This document shows, in pieces, positions 55,828 to 64,000 of a DNA stretch of 64,000 nucleotides. Source of the DNA: Schistocerca nitens (Eukaryota; Arthropoda; Insecta; Orthoptera; Acrididae); contig NC_064614.1 of the NCBI RefSeq assembly GCF_023898315.1, positions 70,196,501 through 70,260,500 on the forward strand, in the 5' to 3' direction. The first letter of the stretch is position 1. Each line of letters starts with the position of its first letter. Under the pieces are notes generated by a model that was given only the letters and a program-made list of their open reading frames with translations, searched no databases and had not been told where the DNA came from. Position numbers and translations under genes: made by a program.

Positions 55828-57063
55828 ATGTCCGCCCCCACCACCACCATCACTACTACCACCACCGCCATCGTCTATACATCCCCTTCCGCCGCCTCCA
55901 CCACTATAACTTGGTGTGCCCAGTCACACCCCCCTCCTTCCATCCCACCTCTCCTCACTCTCCCTTCCCCCACGCTCTTTGTCGCCCCCTCTCCCGCTTC
56001 TTCCTCTCGCACCTCTCGTTCTGATCCTTTCCCCCCACTCCCCCAGCCTGTCACTGCAGCTCCAGCTAGGGTGGTGGCCCGTCGGGCCACTGTACACGCC
56101 CAGCTCTCCCCATCACCTTCGCCATCACCGCCGCCACTGCCACCGTCATCGTCTTCGTCGCCATTACCTTCGCCTTCACCGTCACCGTCACCATCTCCAG
56201 CGCTAACTCCAGCCCCGGGACCTGCCACTCCCCGCCACATTCCAGTTGTTCCCATCCCCCACACCTCCTCCGCCGCCGTCAAGCGCCCCAGTGGCACCCC
56301 TGCCTCGTCTGCTCCAAAAAAGGCTCCGCCTCGTCCCCCTTCCCCCACCCCTGATGCCATGGATGTCTCCCCGCCCGTCCCTGCCCCCTCCTCCTCCTCC
56401 TCTACCCCCTCCTCCTACCGCTACCTCCTCTCCCGTCCGGATCCCTCCCTCCTTGAAGCCCGGAACCTCACCCTCTTCCTTCGCCAGAATTGTCCTGGTG
56501 CCCCCATCTCCCTCCTCCCTCCTCGCCGTGATTTGGTACTCATCTCCTCCCCCAGCCCTACCCTCCACACGGACCTCCTTTCCCGCATCCCTATCACCCG
56601 CTTTGGCCCTCATGCCTCTCTCACCCCTGCTCCTTCGCCACCTCCCTCCCGCCAACCGCACCCTCCGCGTCGCCCGCCGACCCTCACCGCCGTGATCACT
56701 CGGCTCAGTCCAGTGATCACGGAGGAGGAGGTGTTGGCGGAGCTTCAAGCCCATCCCCATCTGGAGGTGCGTGCGGTTCGCCGGATCCATAACGCTGCCG
56801 GCCCCACCCGCCTTATGCGCGTTTTTTCTGAATACGCCCCCTCCATAGACCATCTCCTGAAGGAGGGTGCCCTCCATTATAACCAGTGTTATAAAGTTGA
56901 CCCCTCCCGTTCCCGTCCTCAATCCCTCCGCTGCCAACGGTGCTTGCGATATAATTCGCACCCAACATCTGAGTGCCGCGAGGCCCCCACCTGCCCGCAC
57001 TGTAGGCAAGCCCACTTTTTACGGCAGTGCCCCAATCTCCAGTCCCGCCCCCCCCTCCTGTAA
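55828..57063 (+). CDS. LINE ORF1 protein (zinc-knuckle nucleic-acid-binding), C-terminus displaced by a frameshift
   Basis: The frame is open from 55,603, but the ATG at 55,828 (MSAPTTTITTTTT) follows the simple-repeat leader and is the more plausible start, giving 411 residues. Residues 1-280 are Pro/Ser/Thr-rich and probably disordered. Residues 284-360 look like the RRM-type fold of such ORF1s (TLTAVITRLSPVITEEEVLAEL; RRIHNAAGPTRLMRVFSE). Then two zinc knuckles: CX2CX5HX4C at 369-383 and CX2CX3HX4C at 389-401. A stop at 57,061-57,063 comes right after a run of eight C (57,047-57,054). In the next frame a third knuckle (CNTCNLPHPTYSQKC) and a conserved tail (EDIIRFLTVVLQDVHPFQRP) continue to a stop at 57,380-57,382. 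Role: RNA binding and RNP formation for retrotransposition. Confidence 0.85.
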   Translation: MSAPTTTITTTTTAIVYTSPSAASTTITWCAQSHPPPSIPPLLTLPSPTLFVAPSPASSSRTSRSDPFPPLPQPVTAAPARVVARRATVHAQLSPSPSPSPPPLPPSSSSSPLPSPSPSPSPSPALTPAPGPATPRHIPVVPIPHTSSAAVKRPSGTPASSAPKKAPPRPPSPTPDAMDVSPPVPAPSSSSSTPSSYRYLLSRPDPSLLEARNLTLFLRQNCPGAPISLLPPRRDLVLISSPSPTLHTDLLSRIPITRFGPHASLTPAPSPPPSRQPHPPRRPPTLTAVITRLSPVITEEEVLAELQAHPHLEVRAVRRIHNAAGPTRLMRVFSEYAPSIDHLLKEGALHYNQCYKVDPSRSRPQSLRCQRCLRYNSHPTSECREAPTCPHCRQAHFLRQCPNLQSRPPLL

Positions 57064-57391
57064 TACCTGTAACCTCCCTCATCCCACCTACTCCCAGAAG
57101 TGTAAGGCCCGACCCCCTCCTACCACTCCTGAACTCACTGTTCCTGTCCGCCCTCTGGACGCCCCCACCCCTCCCGGCAACTCCCTTCGCCCACCCCCTA
57201 CCGCTGAGGACATCATCCGATTCCTCACCGTTGTCCTGCAGGATGTACATCCTTTTCAGCGCCCACACACCCTCCAACAGATCTCCCTTGCCGCCCGATC
57301 CGTTTTCCACCTCAAAATGTACGCCACCTACTCCAACAACCAGGCCCATTTCACCTTCTCCCGTCTTGACACCCTCGTTTAAATCCCTGTC

Positions 57392-60211
57392 ATGGTGCGA
57401 CAGCAACGTATCCTTTTCAACAACATCCGCTCCCTTCCCGCCAACAAGAACCTCTTCCTCCATACCCTAGCCACCCACCAAGTGGCCGCCTTCCTCCTTA
57501 ATGAAACCTTCCTCCAACCCCACCACACCGTCCACACTTCGCCCTACCTCCTCCACCGCTCCGATAATCCCCTCCCAATTGCGCGTGGTGAAGTTGCCAT
57601 TGGGCACCATCGCCAGATCCCCGTTCGGCTCCAACCTCTCCTTCCTGACCCCACCGAACACCTGATCCTTAGTCTCTTCTTCCCTGGCCTTACCGTTACC
57701 TGTGCCACAATCTATGTCTGCCCCAACGCCCCTGTTCCCTTCGACTTCCTCTCCCACGTCGACCGTACCTTCTCCTCCTACGTGATCGCCGCCGACCTCA
57801 ACATCCATAGTCGTTCCGCTGCCCAGTTACGGTGGTGGCATCGGTTCCTCTCCTCCCTTCAAGGCGACCTCATTCCCATCCCCCAGCACACCCGTCCCGA
57901 ATCCGACTCCACTCCCGATGTTATCCTCTCCTCCCCCAACCTCCTTGGCCGCATAACGGTGGATGTCCTGGAGCCTATTGGTAGCGACCATCTCCCTGTC
58001 CTCCTCACCATTTCAGACGGTCGTCGCCCCCGCCCCGACCCCCATCATCACCCTTCCCCCAAGTACGTCCATGATTATTCCCGTGCCAACTGGAATGCCT
58101 ACCGGGATACCCTCTCCGCCCAGGTCGATAGCCAGCCCTTCACCTACCACCACCCTGACGATGTCATCCATGCCGCCTCCTTTCTCCAGCAGACCTTGTC
58201 TGAGGCCATGGAGGCCCACATCCCTACTGTCGCCGTCCACTCTCACCGTCCTACCTTACCCCCACAGGCCGTCCTCCTCCTCCGTGAATCCCGTCGTCTC
58301 TACCATGCCTTCCTCCGCACGCGTGACCCGGACACACTACGACGCCACCGGCAACTCCAGCGACACATTCGTAATTTGCTCGCGGCTAACAAACGCCGGG
58401 ACTGGCGACAGACATGCACCCATTTAAATGCTACCCTACCAATCAACTCGTCCAAGTTCTGGTCGGCCTTCCGTCGCCTTACCGGAACTAAACCCTCCCC
58501 CTATTATCCTCTTCTCCGTAATGATCTCCCTTTCCCTGACTCCCTTAGTAAGGCCAATCACTTTGCCTCCTACCTCTCCGATGTATTTTCCATCCCCGAT
58601 GATCCCCAGTTCGATTACTCCCTCTTCCCGGATATCCGCGATCGAACTGACACCTCTGTCCCTCCCCTCGCTCCTGGTTTCCAGTACTTGGACAACATTG
58701 CACACACGGAACTCAATGCCCCTATCACTACACAGGATCTCATTGCTACACTCCACACAAAACGCAACACCGCTCCTGGTCACGATCGTGTCACCTACCG
58801 TCACCTTCGTGAAGCTCCTGTCTCTTTCCTCTCCACCCTGGCCAGGCTCTACAATGTAGTCCTGTCCACCAGTTACTACCCCGCTCTGTGGAAAACCTCC
58901 CGTATCCTCATGTTCCTTAAACCCGGCAAACCGCCGTCCGCCGTCTCCTCCTACCGCCCCATCAGCCTTACCTCGGTCTTCAGCAAGGTTCTGGAATCTA
59001 TCCTCACCCGCCGCATCCACCAGCATCTCTGCCAGCACCACCTCCTTCCCGTCACCCAGTGTGGCTTTCGGCCGTCCTTCTCTTCCGACGACCTTCTCCT
59101 TCACCTCACTCATCTCCTTTCCGAACAGCTTAATTCCCGTCGCTCCACAATATTCCTCTCCCTGGACCTCGAACGTGCCTATGACCCCGTATGGCATTCC
59201 GGTCTCCTCTTCAAGCTCCAAACCTTCGCCCTTCCCATTAACTACGTCCGTCTGATCGGCTCTTTTCTCTCCCGCCGTCCTTCCTATGTCACCGTCCATA
59301 ACACAGATTCCTACACCTTTTTCTCGTCTGCCGGTGTGCCCCAAGGCCCCGTCCTCTCCCCCCTTCTGTACCTTTTGTACACGGCGGACATGCCGCCGCC
59401 GTCAGCCCCCGGCCACCTTCTCCAGTTTGCCGATGACACCGCCTTCCTTGCCCTTGCCCCCACCCTACAGCGCTCCCAACACCTTCTCCAATCCCATCTT
59501 GACCGGTTCACCGCTTGGTGCAACCAGTGGCTGCTCAAGGTCAATCCCTCCAAAACCCAGGCGATCATTGTAGGCAAAACTACCCCTTCCTTCCGCCTTC
59601 TTGATTTCTACATCACCATCTATGGCCGTCCTATCGCCCTCACTCCCACCCTTAAGTACCTTGGCGTCACCCTCAACCGTCGCCTCTCCTGGACTCCCCA
59701 CCTACGGACAATCCAAGCCAAGGCACTCTCCCGACTCAGTCTCCTCAAGCTCCTCTCCGGCCGTACGTGGGGTCTGGACCCCTCCACCATCCTCCACACC
59801 TATAAATCCCTCATCCGCCCTATCCTTTGTTCTGCCCATCCGGCTTGGATCTCCGCCCCCCCTCCCTTTTATAAATCCCTCCAAATCCTTGAACGCCATG
59901 CTCTCCGCCTCGCCTATCGCATCCGTCTCCCCTCCCCCACGCGGATCCAGTATGATCTCATCCCCTTCCCCCACCTGCTCCTTTTCCTTGAAAGGATACG
60001 GATCCTGTACACCTCCCGTAAACTCGACCCTCCTCACCCACTCGTCTCCCCGATCCTCACCCACCCCCGCCCGCTGCCGCGCCTGTATTCCCACGTCCCA
60101 CCCAGTCTCCATCTCTCCACCCTCCTGACCCTCTCCCAAGGTGGCTTCCGCCAGCTCCCCCTCCCTGATGATGTCCTCCTCCCCTGCATCTACCCCTCCT
60201 ATCAACTTTGA
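57392..60211 (+). CDS. LINE ORF2: APE endonuclease plus reverse transcriptase, 939 residues, intact
   Basis: Starts at ATG 57,392, ten bases past the TAA (57,380-57,382) that closes the displaced ORF1 tail and in that same frame. Endonuclease (about 1-205): FNNIRSL (9-15), LNETFL (36-41), IYVCPN (107-112), AADLNIHS (133-140), GSDHLPVL (197-204), the catalytic Asn/Glu/Asp/His set of APE nucleases. RT (about 490-780): YRPISLTSVFSKVLE (521-535), QCGFRPSFS, LSLDLERAYDPV (motif A, 589-600), GVPQGPVLSPLLYLLY (motif B, 648-663), LQFADDTAFLA (motif C, 677-687), WLLKVNPSKTQ (713-723), YLGVTLNRRLSW (756-767). The C-terminal block (ERHALRLAYRIRLPSP, 834-849) is jockey-like. It nicks target DNA and copies its RNA there. 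Every key motif is legible; length is normal for the clade. Confidence 0.93.
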   Translation: MVRQQRILFNNIRSLPANKNLFLHTLATHQVAAFLLNETFLQPHHTVHTSPYLLHRSDNPLPIARGEVAIGHHRQIPVRLQPLLPDPTEHLILSLFFPGLTVTCATIYVCPNAPVPFDFLSHVDRTFSSYVIAADLNIHSRSAAQLRWWHRFLSSLQGDLIPIPQHTRPESDSTPDVILSSPNLLGRITVDVLEPIGSDHLPVLLTISDGRRPRPDPHHHPSPKYVHDYSRANWNAYRDTLSAQVDSQPFTYHHPDDVIHAASFLQQTLSEAMEAHIPTVAVHSHRPTLPPQAVLLLRESRRLYHAFLRTRDPDTLRRHRQLQRHIRNLLAANKRRDWRQTCTHLNATLPINSSKFWSAFRRLTGTKPSPYYPLLRNDLPFPDSLSKANHFASYLSDVFSIPDDPQFDYSLFPDIRDRTDTSVPPLAPGFQYLDNIAHTELNAPITTQDLIATLHTKRNTAPGHDRVTYRHLREAPVSFLSTLARLYNVVLSTSYYPALWKTSRILMFLKPGKPPSAVSSYRPISLTSVFSKVLESILTRRIHQHLCQHHLLPVTQCGFRPSFSSDDLLLHLTHLLSEQLNSRRSTIFLSLDLERAYDPVWHSGLLFKLQTFALPINYVRLIGSFLSRRPSYVTVHNTDSYTFFSSAGVPQGPVLSPLLYLLYTADMPPPSAPGHLLQFADDTAFLALAPTLQRSQHLLQSHLDRFTAWCNQWLLKVNPSKTQAIIVGKTTPSFRLLDFYITIYGRPIALTPTLKYLGVTLNRRLSWTPHLRTIQAKALSRLSLLKLLSGRTWGLDPSTILHTYKSLIRPILCSAHPAWISAPPPFYKSLQILERHALRLAYRIRLPSPTRIQYDLIPFPHLLLFLERIRILYTSRKLDPPHPLVSPILTHPRPLPRLYSHVPPSLHLSTLLTLSQGGFRQLPLPDDVLLPCIYPSYQL

Positions 60212-60418
60212 TCCTCCCCCCCGTCCTCCTGTGTCCTTTCCTTTAGGCACCCTCCCTCCCTCCTTTCCCTTCCCTTCTCTTTCCTTTCCCCCCTCCCTCC
60301 TACCCTCTCCCCCAGGCTTCCCCTCCCCCTTCCTCCCTCCCCCTCTCTCCTTTGCCCATGGCGTCTCTGCTCTCTCCTCTCCCATTTCCCCTTCCTCCTC
60401 CTCCACCTCCTCTCTTGG
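60205..60418 (+). other. Homopyrimidine tract in the LINE 3-prime region
   Basis: Over about 210 bases the plus strand is almost wholly C and T, with few purines. It ends in CTCTCTTGGCAG, a good 3-prime splice-site shape; CCTTTAG and CCCCCAG occur inside. The minus strand is the matching polypurine tract. The composition continues that of ORF2, so it may be compositional drift rather than function. Confidence 0.8.
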
Positions 60419-61151
60419 CAGGTCCCCGGACTCGTACACGCTCAGTGAACATTCGCGCGCCGGAGATCATCGCCATCAGTGTCTAGTGTGTGTGCATCGT
60501 TTTGTGTTTTTTGCCGTTACAACTCAACTGTTCACATGTGCCGTCGCCGTTCTCCGTGTTTTGTGCGCCGTGTCTACCAGTGTTAGTGTTTTTATCGTCC
60601 AACGTGAACGGCTTCTTGTTTATTGTTTTTTGTATCTCCATTTTTTGCCCGCCGTTTTTTGTATTGTTTGTATCACCTCTATGTCATGTTATTGTTCCAC
60701 TTAAGGCTGAAGAGCAGCGTACTATGCTGCTGACAGCCCGCCTGTATAGGTGTTTAAAATTACAATAAAGGAAAAAAAAAGAAAGAAAGACGTCTTCGCC
60801 AGTCTGCGACGGCTCACCTGAAGATGACTGGCAGGTGCCCAGTTGAAATATCGTGCGAAGTATTGAACGACGACCGGCTGCAAGCCCGAAATTTGTTTGA
60901 ACATCGTAAATGTCGTCAAGATAGCTTTTTATGTTGTAAGAGATCCCTTAGTGCCGGCACAGAACTGTCCTTCCGCATGAACGCGCCAAAAATGCGCCAG
61001 AGAAGCGGTTCATGTCCGTTACAAGAAGTCAGTTTTTGTTCATTTATTTACAACATGCTCCATTACAATGTTTTTAATGTTGCATTTATGTTGAGGGAGA
61101 TGTGTTGGGTAATGTTTGCATTGTATAATGATGATGATGATTGATCCGTGC

Positions 61152-61350
61152 TCGCCGGCCGCAGTGACCGAGTGGTTCTAGGCGCTTCAGTCTGGAACCG
61201 CGCGACCGCTACGATCGCAGGTTCGAATCCGGCCTCGGGCATGGATGTGTGTGATGTCCTTAGGTTAGTTAGGTATAAGTAGTTCTAAGTTCTAGGGGAC
61301 TGATGACCTCAGATGTTAAGGCCCATAGTGCTCAGAGCCACTTGAACCAC
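61152..61350 (+). mobile_element. tRNA-derived SINE with perfect 11-bp target duplication
   Basis: Same family as 21,488-21,685: head GCAGTGACCGAGTGGTTCTA, box B GGTTCGAATCC (61,219), TTAGGTTAGTTAGGTATAAG body, CATAGTGCTCAGAG end. TTGATCCGTGC is repeated exactly at 61,141-61,151 and 61,351-61,361. It sits at the left border of the next repeat. Confidence 0.92.
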
Positions 61351-61361
61351 TTGATCCGTGC

Positions 61362-62520
61362 ACCGGCTCGTGTTTGTGCCGTTGTCAGGTTGGCGTCGTG
61401 TACTTGGATTGTGATCTATCGTTTTCTTAGTCCGTTCACTGGCGCCACTACGTTTGCTCACTTTGTCTGTCCGTGAGTGGCAGCAGCGGCGTTTATCTAT
61501 AGCAAGTACTGTGGTACTATCTTTGGAGCGACGTCTAGTATTTCCGGTTCGTTGTGTGTCGGAGTTCAGTTGGGACAAAGCAGCAGTGAGGTCCGACAGC
61601 GCCAGTATTCGCCGAGGGAGCTGGCGATATAGGTACTGCCCGATGGAAGGATGTAGTCGCGAGAGTGCACGACCACGTCGAAGTCCGGGTCAGGCGAGTT
61701 TATGTTGAATTGATCGTTGTATTAGAGTAGTGCCACTTTCACTTGTGTGTGTGTGTCCGTCCGTCGAAGTGACCTCATGCCATCAAGCTGTCAGTTGGCG
61801 GTTTTATACTCCGACGTTTCCCTTGCCTGACTCGAAAACGACCGGTGGTTGGTCGTTCCGTCAGTAGTCTCAGTGGACGACGTGTATCTGGTCTTTCGAC
61901 CTTTTCTGTGTTCTTAGCGTTCATGTCTACGTGCAGTTCGTCTTGTCCCTGTATAGTGACTGTTTTAGCATTGTTTGAGTTGTTTGTGGAATTGTCTCTT
62001 GCGGTTCCATGTGCATCTAGTCAGATGTTGAATAGGCAATTTGGTGTTAACCCAGTCTGCGTACTAGGATTTGGTGGAGCCAACTTTTGTAATTAAACGC
62101 TTGTCTTTTGACGATGCTGTTATTCTACCGTGGTATTGGTTATCGCATCTTAGGTGGATTTTGCGAGTCTGCTGGTCGGCGTTTAAGCTGTCCCTAGTTT
62201 GAGTTGCCATCCTGTTAAGTGAGCATAACTCTTGTCTGCCTGTCTCACCGCTTACGCAACTGTAGGGACTTTTCTCGGGTCGATCCCTGGGAGCACTGTC
62301 TGTGGATCACTCTCTTCTTTATTTGGTCTGATTGTGTCATTTGTTTAAAAATAATATGTTGTTCAAATTATTCCTATTGCTTGTGGTCTTCAGGCAACAA
62401 TAATTTGAATTCTTTCTTAATAAGCCTTCAGCCGTCAGTGTAGCTTGTGTTGCAGTCAATTTTTTTAAAATGATTGTTTTTAAAAAATTATTTCCCTAAA
62501 TAAGGTATGCGTGTTTACAG
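61362..62520 (+). repeat. Unclassified repeat related to 52,470-54,345; possible LTR-retrotransposon 5-prime part (fossil)
   Basis: Shares blocks with the minus-strand repeat at 52.5-54.3 kb: CGTGAGTGGCAGCAGCGGCG (61,471), GCAGTGAGGTCCG (61,583) and GGACGACGTGTAT (61,873). Near its right end it has AAGCCTTCAGCCG (62,421), the core of the other copy's array, but only as a single or double unit. No protein-coding part is recognised. Confidence 0.45.
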
Positions 62521-62589
62521 TGCAACCAACGGTAACTGCTTAGGCCCCGTCCGCGACTTTTCCTGCCCTACCTAAGTCCCACGTACAAT

Positions 62590-62945
62590 GATGATGATGA
62601 GAGAAGGGAGAGGCTGAAACCCAGTGCAGACAAATAGCCTACTTCTCATGAAGAGCACCAAGGAGACTGCAGAATTTAACATCGCCATCCATTGGATGGA
62701 TTACCATCAACAGTGCCGCATGCCATCACTTCATGAGACACTGCGGAGAGGTTTGGTATTTAAACCAGGACATTGGCGCAATGTCTGGTGACCAGGAACT
62801 TTAGGCCAACATCTCTCCTCTCCTTGCCCGACAAATACTGGCAGTGAAAATTTCTTCCACCACAAGGATTCGAACTTTCTCACCCCCAGATCGAGCGCCA
62901 CCGCACAAGCGCGTATCTGCGATCTCGACCACGTAGGCGGGTGGA
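62590..62945 (-). mobile_element. tRNA-derived SINE (fourth family)
   Basis: On the minus strand it starts with CCACCCGCCTACGTGGTCGA (box A side, about 62,944) and GGTGGCGCTCGATC, and has box B GTTCGAATCC near 62,867-62,876. A body of about 270 bases follows, ending near 62,590 in CATCATCATCATTG. No clean target duplication was seen. Confidence 0.75.
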
Positions 62946-64000
62946 AGAAGTCAGTGTGCGGCGACCTAACGTGAATTGGCAACCTGTTCTAATCTGTGCA
63001 GATAAACAAAGGTACCTCTGCTACGAGAAATGAAGCCCTCCGCACAATCGTCCATTTTCTCTGAAACGCTTGTTTTTAAACAGCTCCGGAAGCAAGAGCT
63101 CTGCCTCAGTGGAACACGAACCGTCCTACAGTGGAGGCGAGTTTTCGTTAGGCGCGGTTTTCACTGAGGCAACGCGATATACGATACGACTCGCTATATG
63201 GCGCAGTAGCGGTCAGCGTTGGTGTTGTCCGTTGAAGTGACCAAACAAATGGACGAAACCGATACACTACCAGTAAAATTCTTAGTCGTATTGTCAGGCA
63301 GAAATGGGGGTTCTGGTTACTCCACGTAACTGGTATCGAATGATACAGGAACAGGGAAATTTCAGGTCATCTGACGTGCTTCAAACAAATATGTTTTATG
63401 TAAGAGAAGCAATTTAAAACTACTGTTATGGGATTTGCGCTTGTTCTCTGTGATGTAGTCTTTTTCACGTTCGGTTTTGAGGAAACTATTTGGGAAGAAA
63501 AAGGATTTTTCACTTCTTACTTTTTGCTATTGCCACAGTTATTCTGACAGTTCGAAAGTAAGTAAAACGCAGTGCATATTTCGAAAAGATTGTAATAAAA
63601 AATGGCATCTGCTGGACAGTTTACAATTGGTACATTTTAGATCATACAATGCTGCATACCAAGTAGCTGTCATATCGAAATCGTTTCAACGCAGGAAGGA
63701 GAGCTGTACTGTAGCATTATATTGATTTTACCTTATTTGTCCTGTCTAACTACTTTGTCTGCTTCACTTACTGTGACACCTATATAACCATGCTATTTGA
63801 TGTAACATTTTTGTTCATTATTTATGACATATTTATATTTGCAGTTAATCTGTGGATGTAACTTCAAGAGTAATGTAATGTAAAGGAATGCAAATGTTAA
63901 AAGTTTACTTGTAATACGGGTTATGCTTGGGGCATGTAGGTTTGTGTCATGTAAAACATGGAGGGAAGTCCCTCGCACAGCGCCAATAAGGAAATATGTA
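62946..64000. other. No gene recognised
   Basis: Mixed then AT-rich sequence to the window end. Short frames of 61-82 codons carry no recognisable domain, and no SINE or transposon signature was found. Confidence 0.4.

Larger units (their letters stand above)
55422..60788 (+). mobile_element. Full-length, nearly intact jockey-like LINE
   Basis: Bounded by a perfect 11-bp target duplication, GACGTCTTCGC (55,411-55,421 and 60,789-60,799). Order: leader 55,422-55,827 with (CCGT)n at about 55,550-55,577 and CCG repeats at 55,650-55,735; ORF1 55,828-57,063; ORF2 57,392-60,211; 3-prime region 60,212-60,788. The 3-prime region holds a polypyrimidine tract, a stem-loop (AGCAGC/GCTGCT, about 60,713-60,732), AATAAA at 60,764-60,769 and an A-rich end. 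The two-ORF layout, zinc-knuckle ORF1, APE-type endonuclease and RT motif style fit the jockey clade. No 5-prime truncation. ORF2 is entirely open; ORF1 has one apparent frame change late. Likely a recent insertion. Confidence 0.93.
55097..60902. mobile_element. MITE with approximately 83-bp inverted repeats, interrupted by a full-length LINE
   Basis: The arms at 55,097-55,179 and 60,820-60,902 are reverse complements with a handful of differences, sharing GTTCAAACAAAT, CGGGCTTGCAGCCGG, TTCAATACTTCGCACGAT and CAACTGGGCACCTGCCA. Without the 5.37-kb LINE and its duplicated 11 bases the element is about 430 bp. It has no coding capacity. I recall it as a repeated locust MITE. An 18-bp direct repeat lies at 55,049-55,066 and 60,899-60,916. 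Confidence 0.88.

Noticed and set aside
58436-59344. 302-codon minus-strand frame, and several other long antisense frames across 55.3-60.4 kb
   Set aside because: They are shadows of ORF1/ORF2 created by the C/T-rich coding strand. Their translations are Gly/Glu/Arg-rich low-complexity sequence without domains.

Overview
The window looks like a repeat-packed piece of an orthopteran insect genome, most likely a Schistocerca-type locust. The basis is recognition: several tRNA-derived SINE families, a 5S-rRNA-derived SINE, Tc1/mariner families and LINEs match repeats I know as very abundant in Schistocerca assemblies. No search was run, so the genus is an inference. I recognise no host protein-coding exon, rRNA gene, functional tRNA gene or CRISPR array. 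The stretch reads as intergenic or intronic DNA built from layered insertions.

Layout. 0-11.5 kb: the 5-prime half of a Tc1-like transposon with an open transposase frame running off the left edge, a LINE scrap, a 5S-derived SINE, a CpG-rich block at 3.6-4.2 kb, a tRNA-SINE with a 13-bp target duplication, two decayed Tc1 elements (one carrying a SINE) and a 27-bp minisatellite. 11.8-20 kb: a nearly full-length LINE (endonuclease plus reverse transcriptase, RTE-like), two shortened mariner derivatives, and a second, 5-prime-truncated copy of the same LINE sharing an almost identical 0.78-kb block with the first. 20-29 kb: a deleted Tc1, a foldback element, SINEs, two LINE fragments, then a nest in which a duplicated mariner end was hit by a SINE and that SINE by a LINE.

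29-41 kb is mostly unrecognised AT-rich DNA with a few SINEs and a Tc1 split by a solo LTR. 41.9-43.3 kb is a TTAA-flanked DNA transposon, probably Kolobok, with an uninterrupted 212-codon frame. 44-52 kb holds a LINE-Tc1-LINE sandwich, an almost full-length mariner, a CpG-rich block and another SINE interrupted by a LINE. 52.5-54.3 kb is a repeat with an internal A/B tandem array, and a diverged relative lies in opposite orientation at 61.4-62.5 kb.

The best-preserved object is the 5.37-kb LINE at 55,422-60,788. It has a perfect 11-bp target duplication, a 5-prime leader, an ORF1 with zinc knuckles, a fully open 939-codon endonuclease/reverse-transcriptase ORF2, a 3-prime stem-loop and a polyadenylation signal. 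It sits inside an inverted-repeat MITE. The SINEs have no coding capacity and are known to depend on LINE enzymes; which LINE here serves which SINE cannot be told from sequence alone.
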